From the NCBI GenBank assembly GCA_040882225.1, contig JBBEBR010000022.1:1-64000 (forward strand): 64,000 nucleotides of DNA, written 5' to 3'. Below the pieces are notes generated by a model. It saw nothing but the letters and a program-made list of their open reading frames with translations, searched no databases and was not told where the DNA came from. This document shows, in pieces, positions 51,147 to 60,472 of the stretch (positions are counted from its first letter, which is position 1; each line of letters begins with the position of its first letter). The translations under genes were made by a program, and so were the position numbers. Origin of the DNA: Gracilimonas sp040882225 (GTDB taxonomy: Bacteria; Bacteroidota; Rhodothermia; Balneolales; Balneolaceae).

Positions 51147-53239
51147 TGGCTTTCATTCATAAACTGATCAATCAACTTCACTTTCAGCGCATTTTAATTG
51201 TTCTAATGCAGGTTGCCGCCGGTAGTATTTTTGCGGGAGTTTTAGTTTTTGCGGTTTCTGATAATGTCCAGAGTTCTGTTCTTTCAGCATTGGGTATTTT
51301 TCTTGCAGGAATTGGATTTTCGGCATCTTCCGGCAGATTGAAAAAACCATCGTCTGAAGAAATTGCCCGTTTTTTAGATCGAAACTTCCCCTTTATGGAA
51401 GAATCCTCAAGGCTTCTGTTAATGGACACCAAAAATGGAATGGAGCAATGGCAAAAAGAGCTGATCGAGGAGCGATTAGAATCCCATTCAGATGAAATAA
51501 TTCTCCCAAAGAAAAAAGTAAAAAATGCCGCCGGTTTTGCCGGAGTTTGGATTTTGCTATCTGCTCTAACTTTGATTTTTCATCCGGTTTTGGAACAATG
51601 GAAATATGTGGGAGAACCTTCAGCTTTTCAAGAAGAAGAAATTCTAAATGAAGAAAAATCTATAATTCCGGAATTAGGAGCTGTAACTATTTCCATAAAT
51701 CCCCCAGCCTACACAGGCAAAGCAAAAACTGACTTTTCATGGGAGAATATCTCGACTCCGGATCAGTCTGAAGTAAACTGGTTTGTAACAGTGAACGGTG
51801 AAGTTGATAGCGTTCAACTTATATTTTCGGAGGGAATGACTTTGGATCTGAATAAGAAAAACGGTTTTTATTCCACGAATCTTCAGGCAACAGAAAATGG
51901 CATTTATCAAATCAGGATGGTGAATGCGGATACCACTGTTTATTCAGATTTCAAAAGCATTCGTGTTATTAATGATGATCCACCCGGATTTGTGGTTCAA
52001 AAGCCTGAAAACTCGCGCAGTTTCATCAACCAAAATGAAAGAGATGTAGAAATCGATGTTGAGGTTGGAGACGACTATGGCATCACCCAAACAAAAATAA
52101 ATGCGACATTGGCTCGCGGTTCCGGGGAAAATGTGCGGTTCAGAGAACGGACACTTTCTTTTGAAAATTTGGTGGGCATTGGTAGTTCAGAAGTTAGTGC
52201 AAAAACGATTTTAAATGCCGATTCCTTAGAAATGGAGCCGGGCGATGAATTGTACTTTTATGTCACCGCGACTGATAATCGCCCTTCCTCACAAACCGCC
52301 CGATCCGATACTTATTTTATTATTTATGCTGATACGGCAGATGCAAATCAGGGCGCAATTGCCGGAGTTGCTGTAGATCTGATGCCGGAATATTTTCGAA
52401 GTCAGCGACAGATCATCATTGATACCGAACAATTGATGGATGAAAAGCCGGCTATTTCTGAAAAGGATTTCAACAGCAGGTCGAATGAAATCGGATATAA
52501 TCAGGGTTTACTCCGCAAAAGATATGGTGAATATTTAGGTCTGGACGGAGAAGGTGCAGAAGCGGATGAAGATCATGCTGAAGAAGAACATCAAGCCGAG
52601 CTGAATGAGATGGGAATGGAAAATAAAACAAGTGATGCAGCGGGTGCCATTCCTGAGGAGTTTTTTCATGATCATGGAGCTGCTGAAATGAATACGCTGT
52701 TTGCTGAAAGTCCGCGGGCAATGCTGAAACAGGCCTTGGATAATATGTGGAATGCGGAGCGATATCTTCGTACTAATCGGCCTGAAGAAGCTCTGCCTTT
52801 TGAATATGCAGCGCTTGAATTACTGAAAAAAGTGCAGCAAGCCGATCGCCGGTATACCCGAAAAGCCGGTTATGAATTACCGCCAATTCCTGTTGATGAA
52901 AAACGGCTTACCGGCACTTTTGATGATTTCGCGAATCCTGAAAAACAAAGTATTTCTGAACTGGAAAAAGATCCCCTCAATCAGTTGCAGATTTTATTCA
53001 AGGACAGCAAATCTGATGATGATGTTTTGGCTGAACAGGCAATGCAATTGCTGGGCGAAGCAGATATTCCCGACAGTGACCGGCTCTATTTATTAAACCG
53101 TATTCGAATTATTGAGAACGAAGGAGTAAATGATGAAATCGTGAAAGAAATACTGACCAAGCTAAATCAGATTGAGCGGGTATATTATTTTGATCCTACA
53201 CCGGATATCCGGCCAATTCTAAAAAGAGGATCAAACTGA
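51146..53239 (+). CDS. DUF4175-like large membrane protein
   Basis: A 697-residue protein with two to three N-terminal membrane segments (about 16-54 and 129-150). A periplasmic part follows with beta-domain sequence (AVTISINPPAYTGKAKTDFSW, VEIDVEVGDDYGITQTKI), then a charged coiled helical end. The DUF4175 family of MoxR operons has this layout. ATG at 51146 (TAATG overlap) is preferred to a start at 51077, which would run 70 bp into the previous gene. Confidence 0.8.
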   Translation: MAFIHKLINQLHFQRILIVLMQVAAGSIFAGVLVFAVSDNVQSSVLSALGIFLAGIGFSASSGRLKKPSSEEIARFLDRNFPFMEESSRLLLMDTKNGMEQWQKELIEERLESHSDEIILPKKKVKNAAGFAGVWILLSALTLIFHPVLEQWKYVGEPSAFQEEEILNEEKSIIPELGAVTISINPPAYTGKAKTDFSWENISTPDQSEVNWFVTVNGEVDSVQLIFSEGMTLDLNKKNGFYSTNLQATENGIYQIRMVNADTTVYSDFKSIRVINDDPPGFVVQKPENSRSFINQNERDVEIDVEVGDDYGITQTKINATLARGSGENVRFRERTLSFENLVGIGSSEVSAKTILNADSLEMEPGDELYFYVTATDNRPSSQTARSDTYFIIYADTADANQGAIAGVAVDLMPEYFRSQRQIIIDTEQLMDEKPAISEKDFNSRSNEIGYNQGLLRKRYGEYLGLDGEGAEADEDHAEEEHQAELNEMGMENKTSDAAGAIPEEFFHDHGAAEMNTLFAESPRAMLKQALDNMWNAERYLRTNRPEEALPFEYAALELLKKVQQADRRYTRKAGYELPPIPVDEKRLTGTFDDFANPEKQSISELEKDPLNQLQILFKDSKSDDDVLAEQAMQLLGEADIPDSDRLYLLNRIRIIENEGVNDEIVKEILTKLNQIERVYYFDPTPDIRPILKRGSN

Positions 53240-55002
53240 TGGCTGCCGGGATTTTAATTTTTGTGATACTATTTGTTGCTTCATTTGCTGTGTGGCAAGA
53301 TTATAAAGTCAATCAAAAAACGGGAAGAGCTGCTGTTCTAATTCTTTCCGGTTTGTTGTTGATTGGATTCATTGCGGAACCAAAGTGGTGGCCGGCTTCA
53401 TCGGTACATTATGGTTTGATCTCGGATGGCTTTACAGATCAGGATTTTGATAAATCACGCTACGATTCCGTCTATTCAATCCGCAAAAATGATAAAGAAA
53501 GTACAGATCGTAACTGGCTGAGCTCTGTCACAATTTTAAGTGATTTCATTCCGCAGGGAAGTTCAATAGACATTTACGGGTACGGAATTGATGAAAATTT
53601 GTCCGGAGATTTTCATTGGGGAAATCGGCTCCAGAAACCCCAAAAAGGATTACTTTTGGAGGAAGCTCCCAGCGAGGTTGAAGTTGGAAAATCATTCCGC
53701 ATTTCCATAAAGCCTGAAGGAGCAATTAGCGGAGACTCACTCTTTGTTTATAAGGATGGAATCGGTTTGGAAAGTTTGTCGATTGACTCAAACACGTCAG
53801 TTTCCATCAACGATAAAATTAACAGCGAAGGACCGGTTTCTTACGATTTTGAATGGTTAAGCGGAGATTCTTTAATTCGGGAGTCATGGAATATTCGTGC
53901 AATTCAGGCGGAAAGATTGAGGATTGGAATAATGACCTACAGCCCGTCATTTGAAGTAAATTATCTGGCTGGACACTTGGGAGAACGCGGACATAGCATT
54001 CTACAGCGAAGCAGAATAGGGCAAAACCGATTCCGCCATGACGCTGTGAATGCTGCTTTAAATGATGCAGAATCACTGCTGAAAAATTTACGAGATTTAG
54101 ATGTTCTGATACTCGATCCTCGTGAATTCCTGCAATTAAATACCTCCGAACAAAAAGAATTAAAAACCTGCATAGAAGAAGGTTTGGATGTTTTGTTGAC
54201 TTCGCCTGATCCGGAGAACCCGGAAGAATGGTCGGAGGTTTTTGAGGTATTAAGTGGGGAAAATGTCGGGATTGAAAATATAAACCGGCTGGAAGAACGT
54301 AACTGGCTTCCAGATTTTTTACAGGATGAAAATGAAACCTTACCGGGTATTCCGCTTTTGAATATGAGATTTTCTGAAGTTTCGGAAGAAGCTGAAATCT
54401 TGCATCAATATGTTGGAAATGACCCGGTGAGTGTTCAGTATTTTAATAAAAACGGGAGTGTTTCCGGACATCTGTTTTATCAAAGTTACAGCTGGCTAAT
54501 TGGGGATCATTCGGAAATGTATAACCGGTTTTGGTCAGATTATTTAGGCCGGATTATTAAACTTGAGGCCGCACGAATTGAGTTCTCTACTCAAATTCCA
54601 AGGCAGCACGAACCGATGGAATTTGCCATTGCTCAGTTCCAGGAAGCCTCAAATATTGAGATCAAGTCAGTGTTAGAAACAATAGAAAATGTTTTACCGA
54701 TGGTTTTTGGACAATTTCATCCCGAGGTAGCGACCGTAAAATTCTGGCCAAAGAATACGGGATGGCATTATATCTCCGCTGAAAATCAACAAAAATGGTT
54801 TTATGTATATAATGAAGGCTGGGAGTTTGACGTAGATTTCAAAAAGTTTAATGAGACTCAAAACTCAATTCAACAACAGGATGTAGAATCCGATTTCAAT
54901 TCCAATCAAAACAGAACAAGTGTACCAAATTGGTTCTGGTTGTGCGGGTTCTTAATGATGCAGATATATTTATGGGCGGAACGTAAATTCAGGAATAGCT
55001 GA
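53239..55002 (+). CDS. Membrane protein of the MoxR operon (587 aa)
   Basis: A 587-residue protein with two N-terminal membrane helices (about 1-18 and 30-46) and one at the C-terminus (NWFWLCGFLMMQIYLWAE). The large middle is a glutamine-amidotransferase-like/Rossmann segment (LDVLILDPREFLQLN, LDVLLTSPDPENP). Such domains occur in BatA-type operon proteins; no catalytic triad recognised. ATG overlaps the previous TGA (TGATG). Last gene of the six-gene operon. Confidence 0.75.
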   Translation: MAAGILIFVILFVASFAVWQDYKVNQKTGRAAVLILSGLLLIGFIAEPKWWPASSVHYGLISDGFTDQDFDKSRYDSVYSIRKNDKESTDRNWLSSVTILSDFIPQGSSIDIYGYGIDENLSGDFHWGNRLQKPQKGLLLEEAPSEVEVGKSFRISIKPEGAISGDSLFVYKDGIGLESLSIDSNTSVSINDKINSEGPVSYDFEWLSGDSLIRESWNIRAIQAERLRIGIMTYSPSFEVNYLAGHLGERGHSILQRSRIGQNRFRHDAVNAALNDAESLLKNLRDLDVLILDPREFLQLNTSEQKELKTCIEEGLDVLLTSPDPENPEEWSEVFEVLSGENVGIENINRLEERNWLPDFLQDENETLPGIPLLNMRFSEVSEEAEILHQYVGNDPVSVQYFNKNGSVSGHLFYQSYSWLIGDHSEMYNRFWSDYLGRIIKLEAARIEFSTQIPRQHEPMEFAIAQFQEASNIEIKSVLETIENVLPMVFGQFHPEVATVKFWPKNTGWHYISAENQQKWFYVYNEGWEFDVDFKKFNETQNSIQQQDVESDFNSNQNRTSVPNWFWLCGFLMMQIYLWAERKFRNS

Positions 55003-55089
55003 AAAAGATGTGTCGTAATTTCTATAATTTAGATTGAAATTATCCTTAATTAACCTCAAACTTCGCCCAAATAAATTAACAGGACTTTT

Positions 55090-57939
55090 TTGATACAACG
55101 AGATTCACTTACCCGTCAGCTTTACGCCACCGATGCTTCCATGTACGAAGAATTGCCGCAGGGAGTAGCTTTTCCTGCTTCCATAGAGGAAATTCAGCAG
55201 CTGGTTTCGCAGGCAAATAAAGAACAATTTTCTATTACCGCGCGCAGTGCGGGAACCAGCCTTGCCGGGCAGGCAACCGGCGGCGGTATAATCATGGATG
55301 TATCTCGCCATATGTGTGAAATCCTGGATGTAAATGTTGAAGAACATTACGCGCGGGTGCTTCCCGGTGTTATTCAAGAAGCCTTGAACCGGAGAGTGGC
55401 ACCGCATAATCTGATCTTCGGGCCGGATACTTCTACTATGAATCGCGCAATGGTAGGCGGGATGATTGGAAATAATTCGGCAGGATCATTCTCTATCAAA
55501 CATAAAACTACACGAGAACATACGCTGGAGATTGAAGCGGTTTTGAGTGATGGTTCAGTAGCTATTTTTAAGGCTCTTCAGCCGGAAGAACTGGAACAAA
55601 AAAAGAAGTTGAATAACCTGGAAGGGCATATTTATCGCTCAATGTTGAAGTTGTTGGAGCGGAATAAAGAGCAGATTCTCGCTAATTTTCCGCACCCCGA
55701 AATTATTCGCCGGAATACCGGATATGCTCTGGACAGGCTTTGCGAGATGCAGCCCATAAATCCGGAGGGACGTCCTTTTAACTTATGTGAATTACTTTGC
55801 GGGAGTGAAGGAACACTGGCCCTTACAGCTTCCTCAAAAATGAATCTGGTAGAAAAAGCACGGCATAGAATCTTGGTGATTCCTCAATTTCATACCCTTC
55901 ATGAAGCCATGCTTACAGCTGTTGAAGCTGTAAAATTGAATCCATCAGCGGTAGAGCTTGTGGATGATATCATTTTGGGAGCGACCAAAGGCAATATCGA
56001 ACAAAACAAAAACCGGTTTTTTCTTGAAGGTGAACCGGAATGTATTTTAATCATAGAGTTTGATGGAAATGATGAAGAAGTGCTGTTTCAGAAAGCGCAG
56101 CAAATGGCTGCAAGATTGCAGGAATTGAAGCTTGGATATCATTATCCGATTGTAAGTGAAACCGCGAAAATGAACAGGGTTTGGGAACTCCGAAAAGCCG
56201 GGCTTGGACTTTTGATGGGATTGGGTGAAGATTCCCGTTCGCCAACATTTTGTGAAGATACCGCTGTTCGGGTTCAGGATTTGCCGGAGTATGTGAAGGA
56301 TTTTCAAAAAATAATGGAGAAGCATAATACGGGCTGTGTATTTTATGCGCACGTTTCGGTTGGGGAGCTTCATCTTCGTCCGGTGATTGATATTACTAAA
56401 GAATCGGGCCTGCGAACAATGAAGGAAATGGCGGAAGAAATTGCGGTTTTAGTCAGAAAATATCGCGGGTCTTTATCTGGAGAACACGGCGACGGAAGGG
56501 CAAGAGCGCCCTACATCGAAAAAGTACTGGGGCCGGAAATGATGCCCATTCTGCATCAGGTGAAAGAGATTTGGGATCCTGGTTATATTTTTAACCCTGG
56601 AAAAATAATTTCCCCAAAACCGATTGATACAAACCTGAGATTCTCTCCTTCTTACAAAAAACCTAAAGTTGATACGTTTTTTAACTGGAGAAAGGAAGGC
56701 AGTTTTGCGAATGCTACGGAGCTTTGTAATGGAGCCGGAGTTTGCCGGAAAATGGCTGAAAGCGGTGGAACCATGTGCCCGTCATACATGGCTACAAAAG
56801 AAGAAAAAGATACCACGAGAGGGCGGGCAAATGTATTCCGACAGGTATTTGCGGGCGAGAATCCGGCAGGATTTTCATCACCGGAATTGCGGGAAGCCCT
56901 CGATTTATGCCTGAGTTGCAAAGCCTGCAAAAGTGAATGTCCCGCCAATGTGGATATGGCCAAAATGAAAGCCGAGTTCATGCACGGCTGGCATGAAAGA
57001 AACGGCGCTTCCATAAAAGAGCGATTTTTTGCGGATGCCGGAAAATTATTTCCATTAGCCTCTCTTTTACCCGAATTATCAAATAAAATAGCTGCTTCCG
57101 GGATCGGGAAAAAAGTGTTAGATAGGGTTTTCGGAATTGAACCTAAGAGGAATCTCCCGACATTTGCCCATCAACCTTTCAATAAGTGGTTTAAGAAACA
57201 TCAAAAGAATGGAGCCTTAAAAAATGGGGAGAAAGTAGTTCTTTTTGTTGATGTGTTCACAAATTACAACGAACCACAGATTGGAATTGCAGCTGTCGAA
57301 GTTCTGGAAAAAATGGGTTTTCAGGTGGAAGTAGCTAAAGCCATGGAGAGCGGACGGCCGCAGCTTTCGAAAGGATTTTTAGATGAAGCGAAAGCAATTT
57401 GTACTTCTGTTATTGAAGAAATGGGGGTTTATGCGGATCAGGAAATACCGGTAATTGGGCTTGAACCTTCCGAGATATTAACCTTGCGGGATGAGTTTTT
57501 GGATTTGTGTGAACCGAAGGATCTTCCGACAGCCAAAAAACTGGCGATTAATTCCTTCACTTTTGAGGAATTCATCATCCTGAACAAAAATAAAATTCCT
57601 GATACAAATACTGGCGGTCGAATCTCGCTTCATGGCCATTGTCACACAAAAGCACTTACAGGTAATGACGCCACCGTTGAAGCACTCGAGGCTGCCGGAT
57701 ATTCTGTTGAAGAACTTAAAACCGGTTGCTGCGGAATGGCAGGAAGTTTCGGCTATGAAAAAGCTCATTATGATGTTTCTATGGAGATTGGGGAACTGGT
57801 GTTATTTCCACAGCTAAGAGAAAAAAAAGAAGAATTAATTTGCGCCCCCGGATTTTCATGCCGGCACCAAATTAGTGATGGCGTACAAAAAAAGGTTTTT
57901 CATCCGGCGGAATTAATCAAAAATAACTTGGCTAATTAA
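55090..57939 (+). CDS. FAD/4Fe-4S/CCG dehydrogenase (D-2-hydroxyacid type, YdiJ-like)
   Basis: A 949-residue fusion. The FAD-binding domain has RSAGTSLAGQATGGG (52-66). The FAD-linked oxidase C-terminal domain lies about 270-520 and ends GEHGDGRARAPYIEK. Two 4Fe-4S motifs follow (LCNGAGVCRKM near 543 with a distal CPS, and LCLSCKACKSECPAN near 606-620). Then come CCG-type domains (HGHCHTKALTG near 848, TGCCGMAGSFGYE near 878). E. coli YdiJ, a D-2-hydroxyglutarate dehydrogenase, has this architecture; D-lactate is the alternative substrate. Odd: the first CCG motif reads ESGRPQLSKG, having lost its cysteine pair. TTG start with AGGA 8 bp upstream. Confidence 0.9.
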   Translation: MIQRDSLTRQLYATDASMYEELPQGVAFPASIEEIQQLVSQANKEQFSITARSAGTSLAGQATGGGIIMDVSRHMCEILDVNVEEHYARVLPGVIQEALNRRVAPHNLIFGPDTSTMNRAMVGGMIGNNSAGSFSIKHKTTREHTLEIEAVLSDGSVAIFKALQPEELEQKKKLNNLEGHIYRSMLKLLERNKEQILANFPHPEIIRRNTGYALDRLCEMQPINPEGRPFNLCELLCGSEGTLALTASSKMNLVEKARHRILVIPQFHTLHEAMLTAVEAVKLNPSAVELVDDIILGATKGNIEQNKNRFFLEGEPECILIIEFDGNDEEVLFQKAQQMAARLQELKLGYHYPIVSETAKMNRVWELRKAGLGLLMGLGEDSRSPTFCEDTAVRVQDLPEYVKDFQKIMEKHNTGCVFYAHVSVGELHLRPVIDITKESGLRTMKEMAEEIAVLVRKYRGSLSGEHGDGRARAPYIEKVLGPEMMPILHQVKEIWDPGYIFNPGKIISPKPIDTNLRFSPSYKKPKVDTFFNWRKEGSFANATELCNGAGVCRKMAESGGTMCPSYMATKEEKDTTRGRANVFRQVFAGENPAGFSSPELREALDLCLSCKACKSECPANVDMAKMKAEFMHGWHERNGASIKERFFADAGKLFPLASLLPELSNKIAASGIGKKVLDRVFGIEPKRNLPTFAHQPFNKWFKKHQKNGALKNGEKVVLFVDVFTNYNEPQIGIAAVEVLEKMGFQVEVAKAMESGRPQLSKGFLDEAKAICTSVIEEMGVYADQEIPVIGLEPSEILTLRDEFLDLCEPKDLPTAKKLAINSFTFEEFIILNKNKIPDTNTGGRISLHGHCHTKALTGNDATVEALEAAGYSVEELKTGCCGMAGSFGYEKAHYDVSMEIGELVLFPQLREKKEELICAPGFSCRHQISDGVQKKVFHPAELIKNNLAN

Positions 57940-58022
57940 ATATTTAGCCTCACTAAACTTTTTCTTTGATATTGAACTAAATGGTGTAATTTATGGTAGT
58001 AATCATAAATAAGAGGTTCACT

Positions 58023-58691
58023 ATGAAAACAATTCTACTATTTCTTCACATCTCATTCTTTTTTTCTATTCCCGTTGCGATGGCGCAAGTTGATTATGAA
58101 ACGGAAATTCAACCAATCTTTTCAAATAATTGCACTTCATGCCATGGCGGACAAAATGGAGTTACCCTGTCAAGTTACAGTGCGGTAATTAGTTCGGTTG
58201 GCCAGCAGTATCAAACGGAGGTGGTGCAGCCGGGCGACGCGAGTAACAGCCCGATTGTGGATAAAATCAGCAATGACAATCCTGAGCATGGAGTACGTAT
58301 GCCTCAAAACGGACCTCCCTATCTAACTTCTGAGGAAATTACCCTTATCAGAGACTGGATAAATGAAGGTGCAAATGAAGTGCCCACATCAAACGAGCTG
58401 ATAACAAATCTACCTGAAGGATTTGAATTAAAGGGGAGTTATCCAAACCCATTTAACCCGACCACAACTATTCTTTTTGAAGTTCCGGAATCCGTCAAAT
58501 TTACGATCTCAGTGTACAGTCTTTCCGGCGCTTTAGTTAAGGAGTTGGCGGGAAATGCATCGCCCGGTTCGGTAGAAGTTGCCGTGAATTTTGCGAATGA
58601 GCCATCCGGAATATATCTCTACAAAGTAATCGCCACCACAAATGAGAACAAATACCTGGTTGGCTCGGGAAGAATGGCGTTGATTAAATAA
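58023..58691 (+). CDS. Secreted c-type cytochrome with T9SS-like C-terminal domain
   Basis: A 222-residue protein. Signal peptide 1-21 (ending AMAQ), then a single haem site NNCTSCHGG (C37, C40, H41) in a planctomycete-type cytochrome context (IQPIFSNNC, later VRMPQNGPPY). From residue 140, YPNPFNPTT opens a type-A sorting domain ending in GRMALIK, as in proteins exported by type IX secretion. ATG at 58023 has AGAGG 6 bp upstream; an in-frame start at 57993 lacks it and would precede the signal peptide. Confidence 0.88.
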   Translation: MKTILLFLHISFFFSIPVAMAQVDYETEIQPIFSNNCTSCHGGQNGVTLSSYSAVISSVGQQYQTEVVQPGDASNSPIVDKISNDNPEHGVRMPQNGPPYLTSEEITLIRDWINEGANEVPTSNELITNLPEGFELKGSYPNPFNPTTTILFEVPESVKFTISVYSLSGALVKELAGNASPGSVEVAVNFANEPSGIYLYKVIATTNENKYLVGSGRMALIK

Positions 58692-58696
58692 GAATC

Positions 58697-58824
58697 AAAT
58701 ATCCAATGATCACTATTCAATAAGGAATGATGAATATCACGTACAGCACCATCTTAATAATTATTTTTTTCTTGAGCTTTTGGTGAAAACCCCTTCATCA
58801 TTCAATATTCCTTGTTGGATATTG
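58697..58824. repeat. Dispersed ATATCC/GGAATATTGA repeat in inverted arrangement
   Basis: The unit at 58787-58824 recurs at 61289-61326 in the same sense (37 of 38 identical). At 58697-58738 a degenerate copy faces the other way (ATATCCAA then AATAAGGAATGATGAA). The inverted pair lies between convergent genes and could fold as a terminator; the direct pair brackets the three-gene cassette. Confidence 0.65.
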
Positions 58825-58857
58825 GATATTGCAGTTAATTCCTGATTCTATCCCACT

Positions 58858-59283
58858 TTAAAATTCCCGTTGATAGGGCAATCCTTTTTGGTTTTCACAG
58901 TATGTTTTTAGGCTGTACAGGAACATTGCCCAATTATAGTTACACCACCGATAAAAGTCTGTCCGTTCTCTCCAATTAAAGTGTTTGAGGATTACAGTTG
59001 TGACGCCATCTTTTTCTGTAAGTTTAAAAGAAATGTTCGTACCTATCCATTCTTTATCGGAGGCTATGCACTCCCAAACGATTTTATTGTTTTCCTGCAA
59101 TTCAATAATTTTCATTTTTGTGATGTACCCTTCGTCAAAATCAAATTCATTGACAAAACCAACTTCAGGTTTTACAATTAATTTCTTTGTCCAAACTTGC
59201 CCTAAACCTTCTTCTGAAGTAAGTGCCTCATACACTATTGAGATAGGTGCTTTTATGTAGTTGATTTGCTCTATACTATCCAT
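58858..59283 (-). CDS. SRPBCC (AHSA1-like) domain protein
   Basis: A 141-residue START/Bet v 1-like protein: IEQINYIKAPISIVYEAL at the N-terminus, then EFDEGYITKMKIIELQENNKIVWEC-type strands, and a long C-terminal helix (WCNYNWAMFLYSLKTYCENQKG). AHSA1 proteins bind small hydrophobic ligands or Hsp90; no specific role can be given. The ATG at 59283 is chosen over a TTG at 59304. It lies in the repeat-flanked cassette. Confidence 0.85.
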   Translation of the reverse strand: MDSIEQINYIKAPISIVYEALTSEEGLGQVWTKKLIVKPEVGFVNEFDFDEGYITKMKIIELQENNKIVWECIASDKEWIGTNISFKLTEKDGVTTVILKHFNWRERTDFYRWCNYNWAMFLYSLKTYCENQKGLPYQREF

Positions 59284-59423
59284 TTCTAATTGTGAGTCTA
59301 TCAATTTTTCGTTTTTGTCTGTCGATAAGTACCAAATACGGTGGTCATCTTTTACAATGAATGCTAATTTTGGCTATGAGCAGTAGCGTCCCACAGAGGG
59401 CTATAGCTTATAGGTTATGTTGT

Positions 59424-60326
59424 TTATTTATTTACTTTTAAAGGCTCGTATTTATAGAATAAAAATCCCTGATTTTTGATAGTTTCTATTTCACTATCGT
59501 CTGGACAAACAACTAAAAAGTCTCCTTTTTCGTATTCTCTATAGGTGTTTAACTGTCGGAATAATTCTCCGAGTGAAGGGATTTTTGTTTTTACCTCAAT
59601 TAATAAGTTACGGGACAATATTTCACGGCTATTATCTTCGTCGTATTCTGTTTGCCCCCAAGTCAAAAACTCTTCTAATTCCTCGTTTTCATTTAGCCCC
59701 AACATGCATAATTGGGTATAGGAAAATTCAACTTTCATATCAATAAATCCTATGACAGATTTATTTGATTGATAGCCTGTTCGTGGATTGAAATTCTGAC
59801 TTGTAATCGTATATTCCCAAACCAGATTGGAAACTTTAGGCTTTTTCCTTTCCGGTAAATCTTTCTCTTTAAGTCCGTTAAAGCCTTTTAGCCATTCAAT
59901 CTTTTCTTTGATTCTTGGAATTTCATTCTCTAATTCAAATATTTGAGTTTCGTTAGATTGAATACGTTCTTTTGTCGAGTCACTAGATTTGTATGCTCCA
60001 ATTTCTTTTATCATTTCTTCTTCAAGGTCTTTTTTAAGCCTCTCTTGATTTACTGATAAACCTCTTCTTTCAGAGGACAATTTAGTATCCTTTTCCTTTA
60101 AAAGTTTGGTCATTCTTTCCATCTCTTTGCTCTTAATTATAAGAGCCTTGCTCTGAAGATCTTTAATATGATTCTTATTCCATTCTCGGAAATTATATAT
60201 GTTGTTAAGCACAGAATCAATATTCTTATCTAACCATTTTAGAATAGAATCATGGTCAGGTTTTTTCAGGTCTTCATCGAAGAAGCCAAGTCTTTGTTGT
60301 AGTGATTTTGCTTTTGGTTTCGCCAT
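59424..60326 (-). CDS. Coiled-coil protein with PD-(D/E)XK-like C-terminus
   Basis: A 300-residue protein. Residues 35-155 are strongly charged helix with heptad character (coiled coil). The C-terminal part has strands GFIDMKVEFSY, then LLIEVKTKIPSLGELFRQLNTYREY and FLVVCPDDSEIETI. The spacing of D (IDMKV), E-V-K (IEVKT) and the following helix with Q fits the core of a PD-(D/E)XK nuclease. That fold is my inference from the pattern. A+T-rich and Lys/Glu-rich compared with neighbours. Alone between hairpin-rich spacers (59284-59423 and 60327-60472). Confidence 0.7.
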   Translation of the reverse strand: MAKPKAKSLQQRLGFFDEDLKKPDHDSILKWLDKNIDSVLNNIYNFREWNKNHIKDLQSKALIIKSKEMERMTKLLKEKDTKLSSERRGLSVNQERLKKDLEEEMIKEIGAYKSSDSTKERIQSNETQIFELENEIPRIKEKIEWLKGFNGLKEKDLPERKKPKVSNLVWEYTITSQNFNPRTGYQSNKSVIGFIDMKVEFSYTQLCMLGLNENEELEEFLTWGQTEYDEDNSREILSRNLLIEVKTKIPSLGELFRQLNTYREYEKGDFLVVCPDDSEIETIKNQGFLFYKYEPLKVNK

Positions 60327-60472
60327 TTTTAAACTATTGGTTTTAGGCTATGCAAGTGCGGGGTTTTGGAGTCGCTTGCTTGTCTCTGCCGTAAAGTTAA
60401 ATTATTGTAATACTTCATTTTAAGCAGTCAAAACTACATTCGTTGATGGTTAAGTTGGCAGCATATGCTTTT

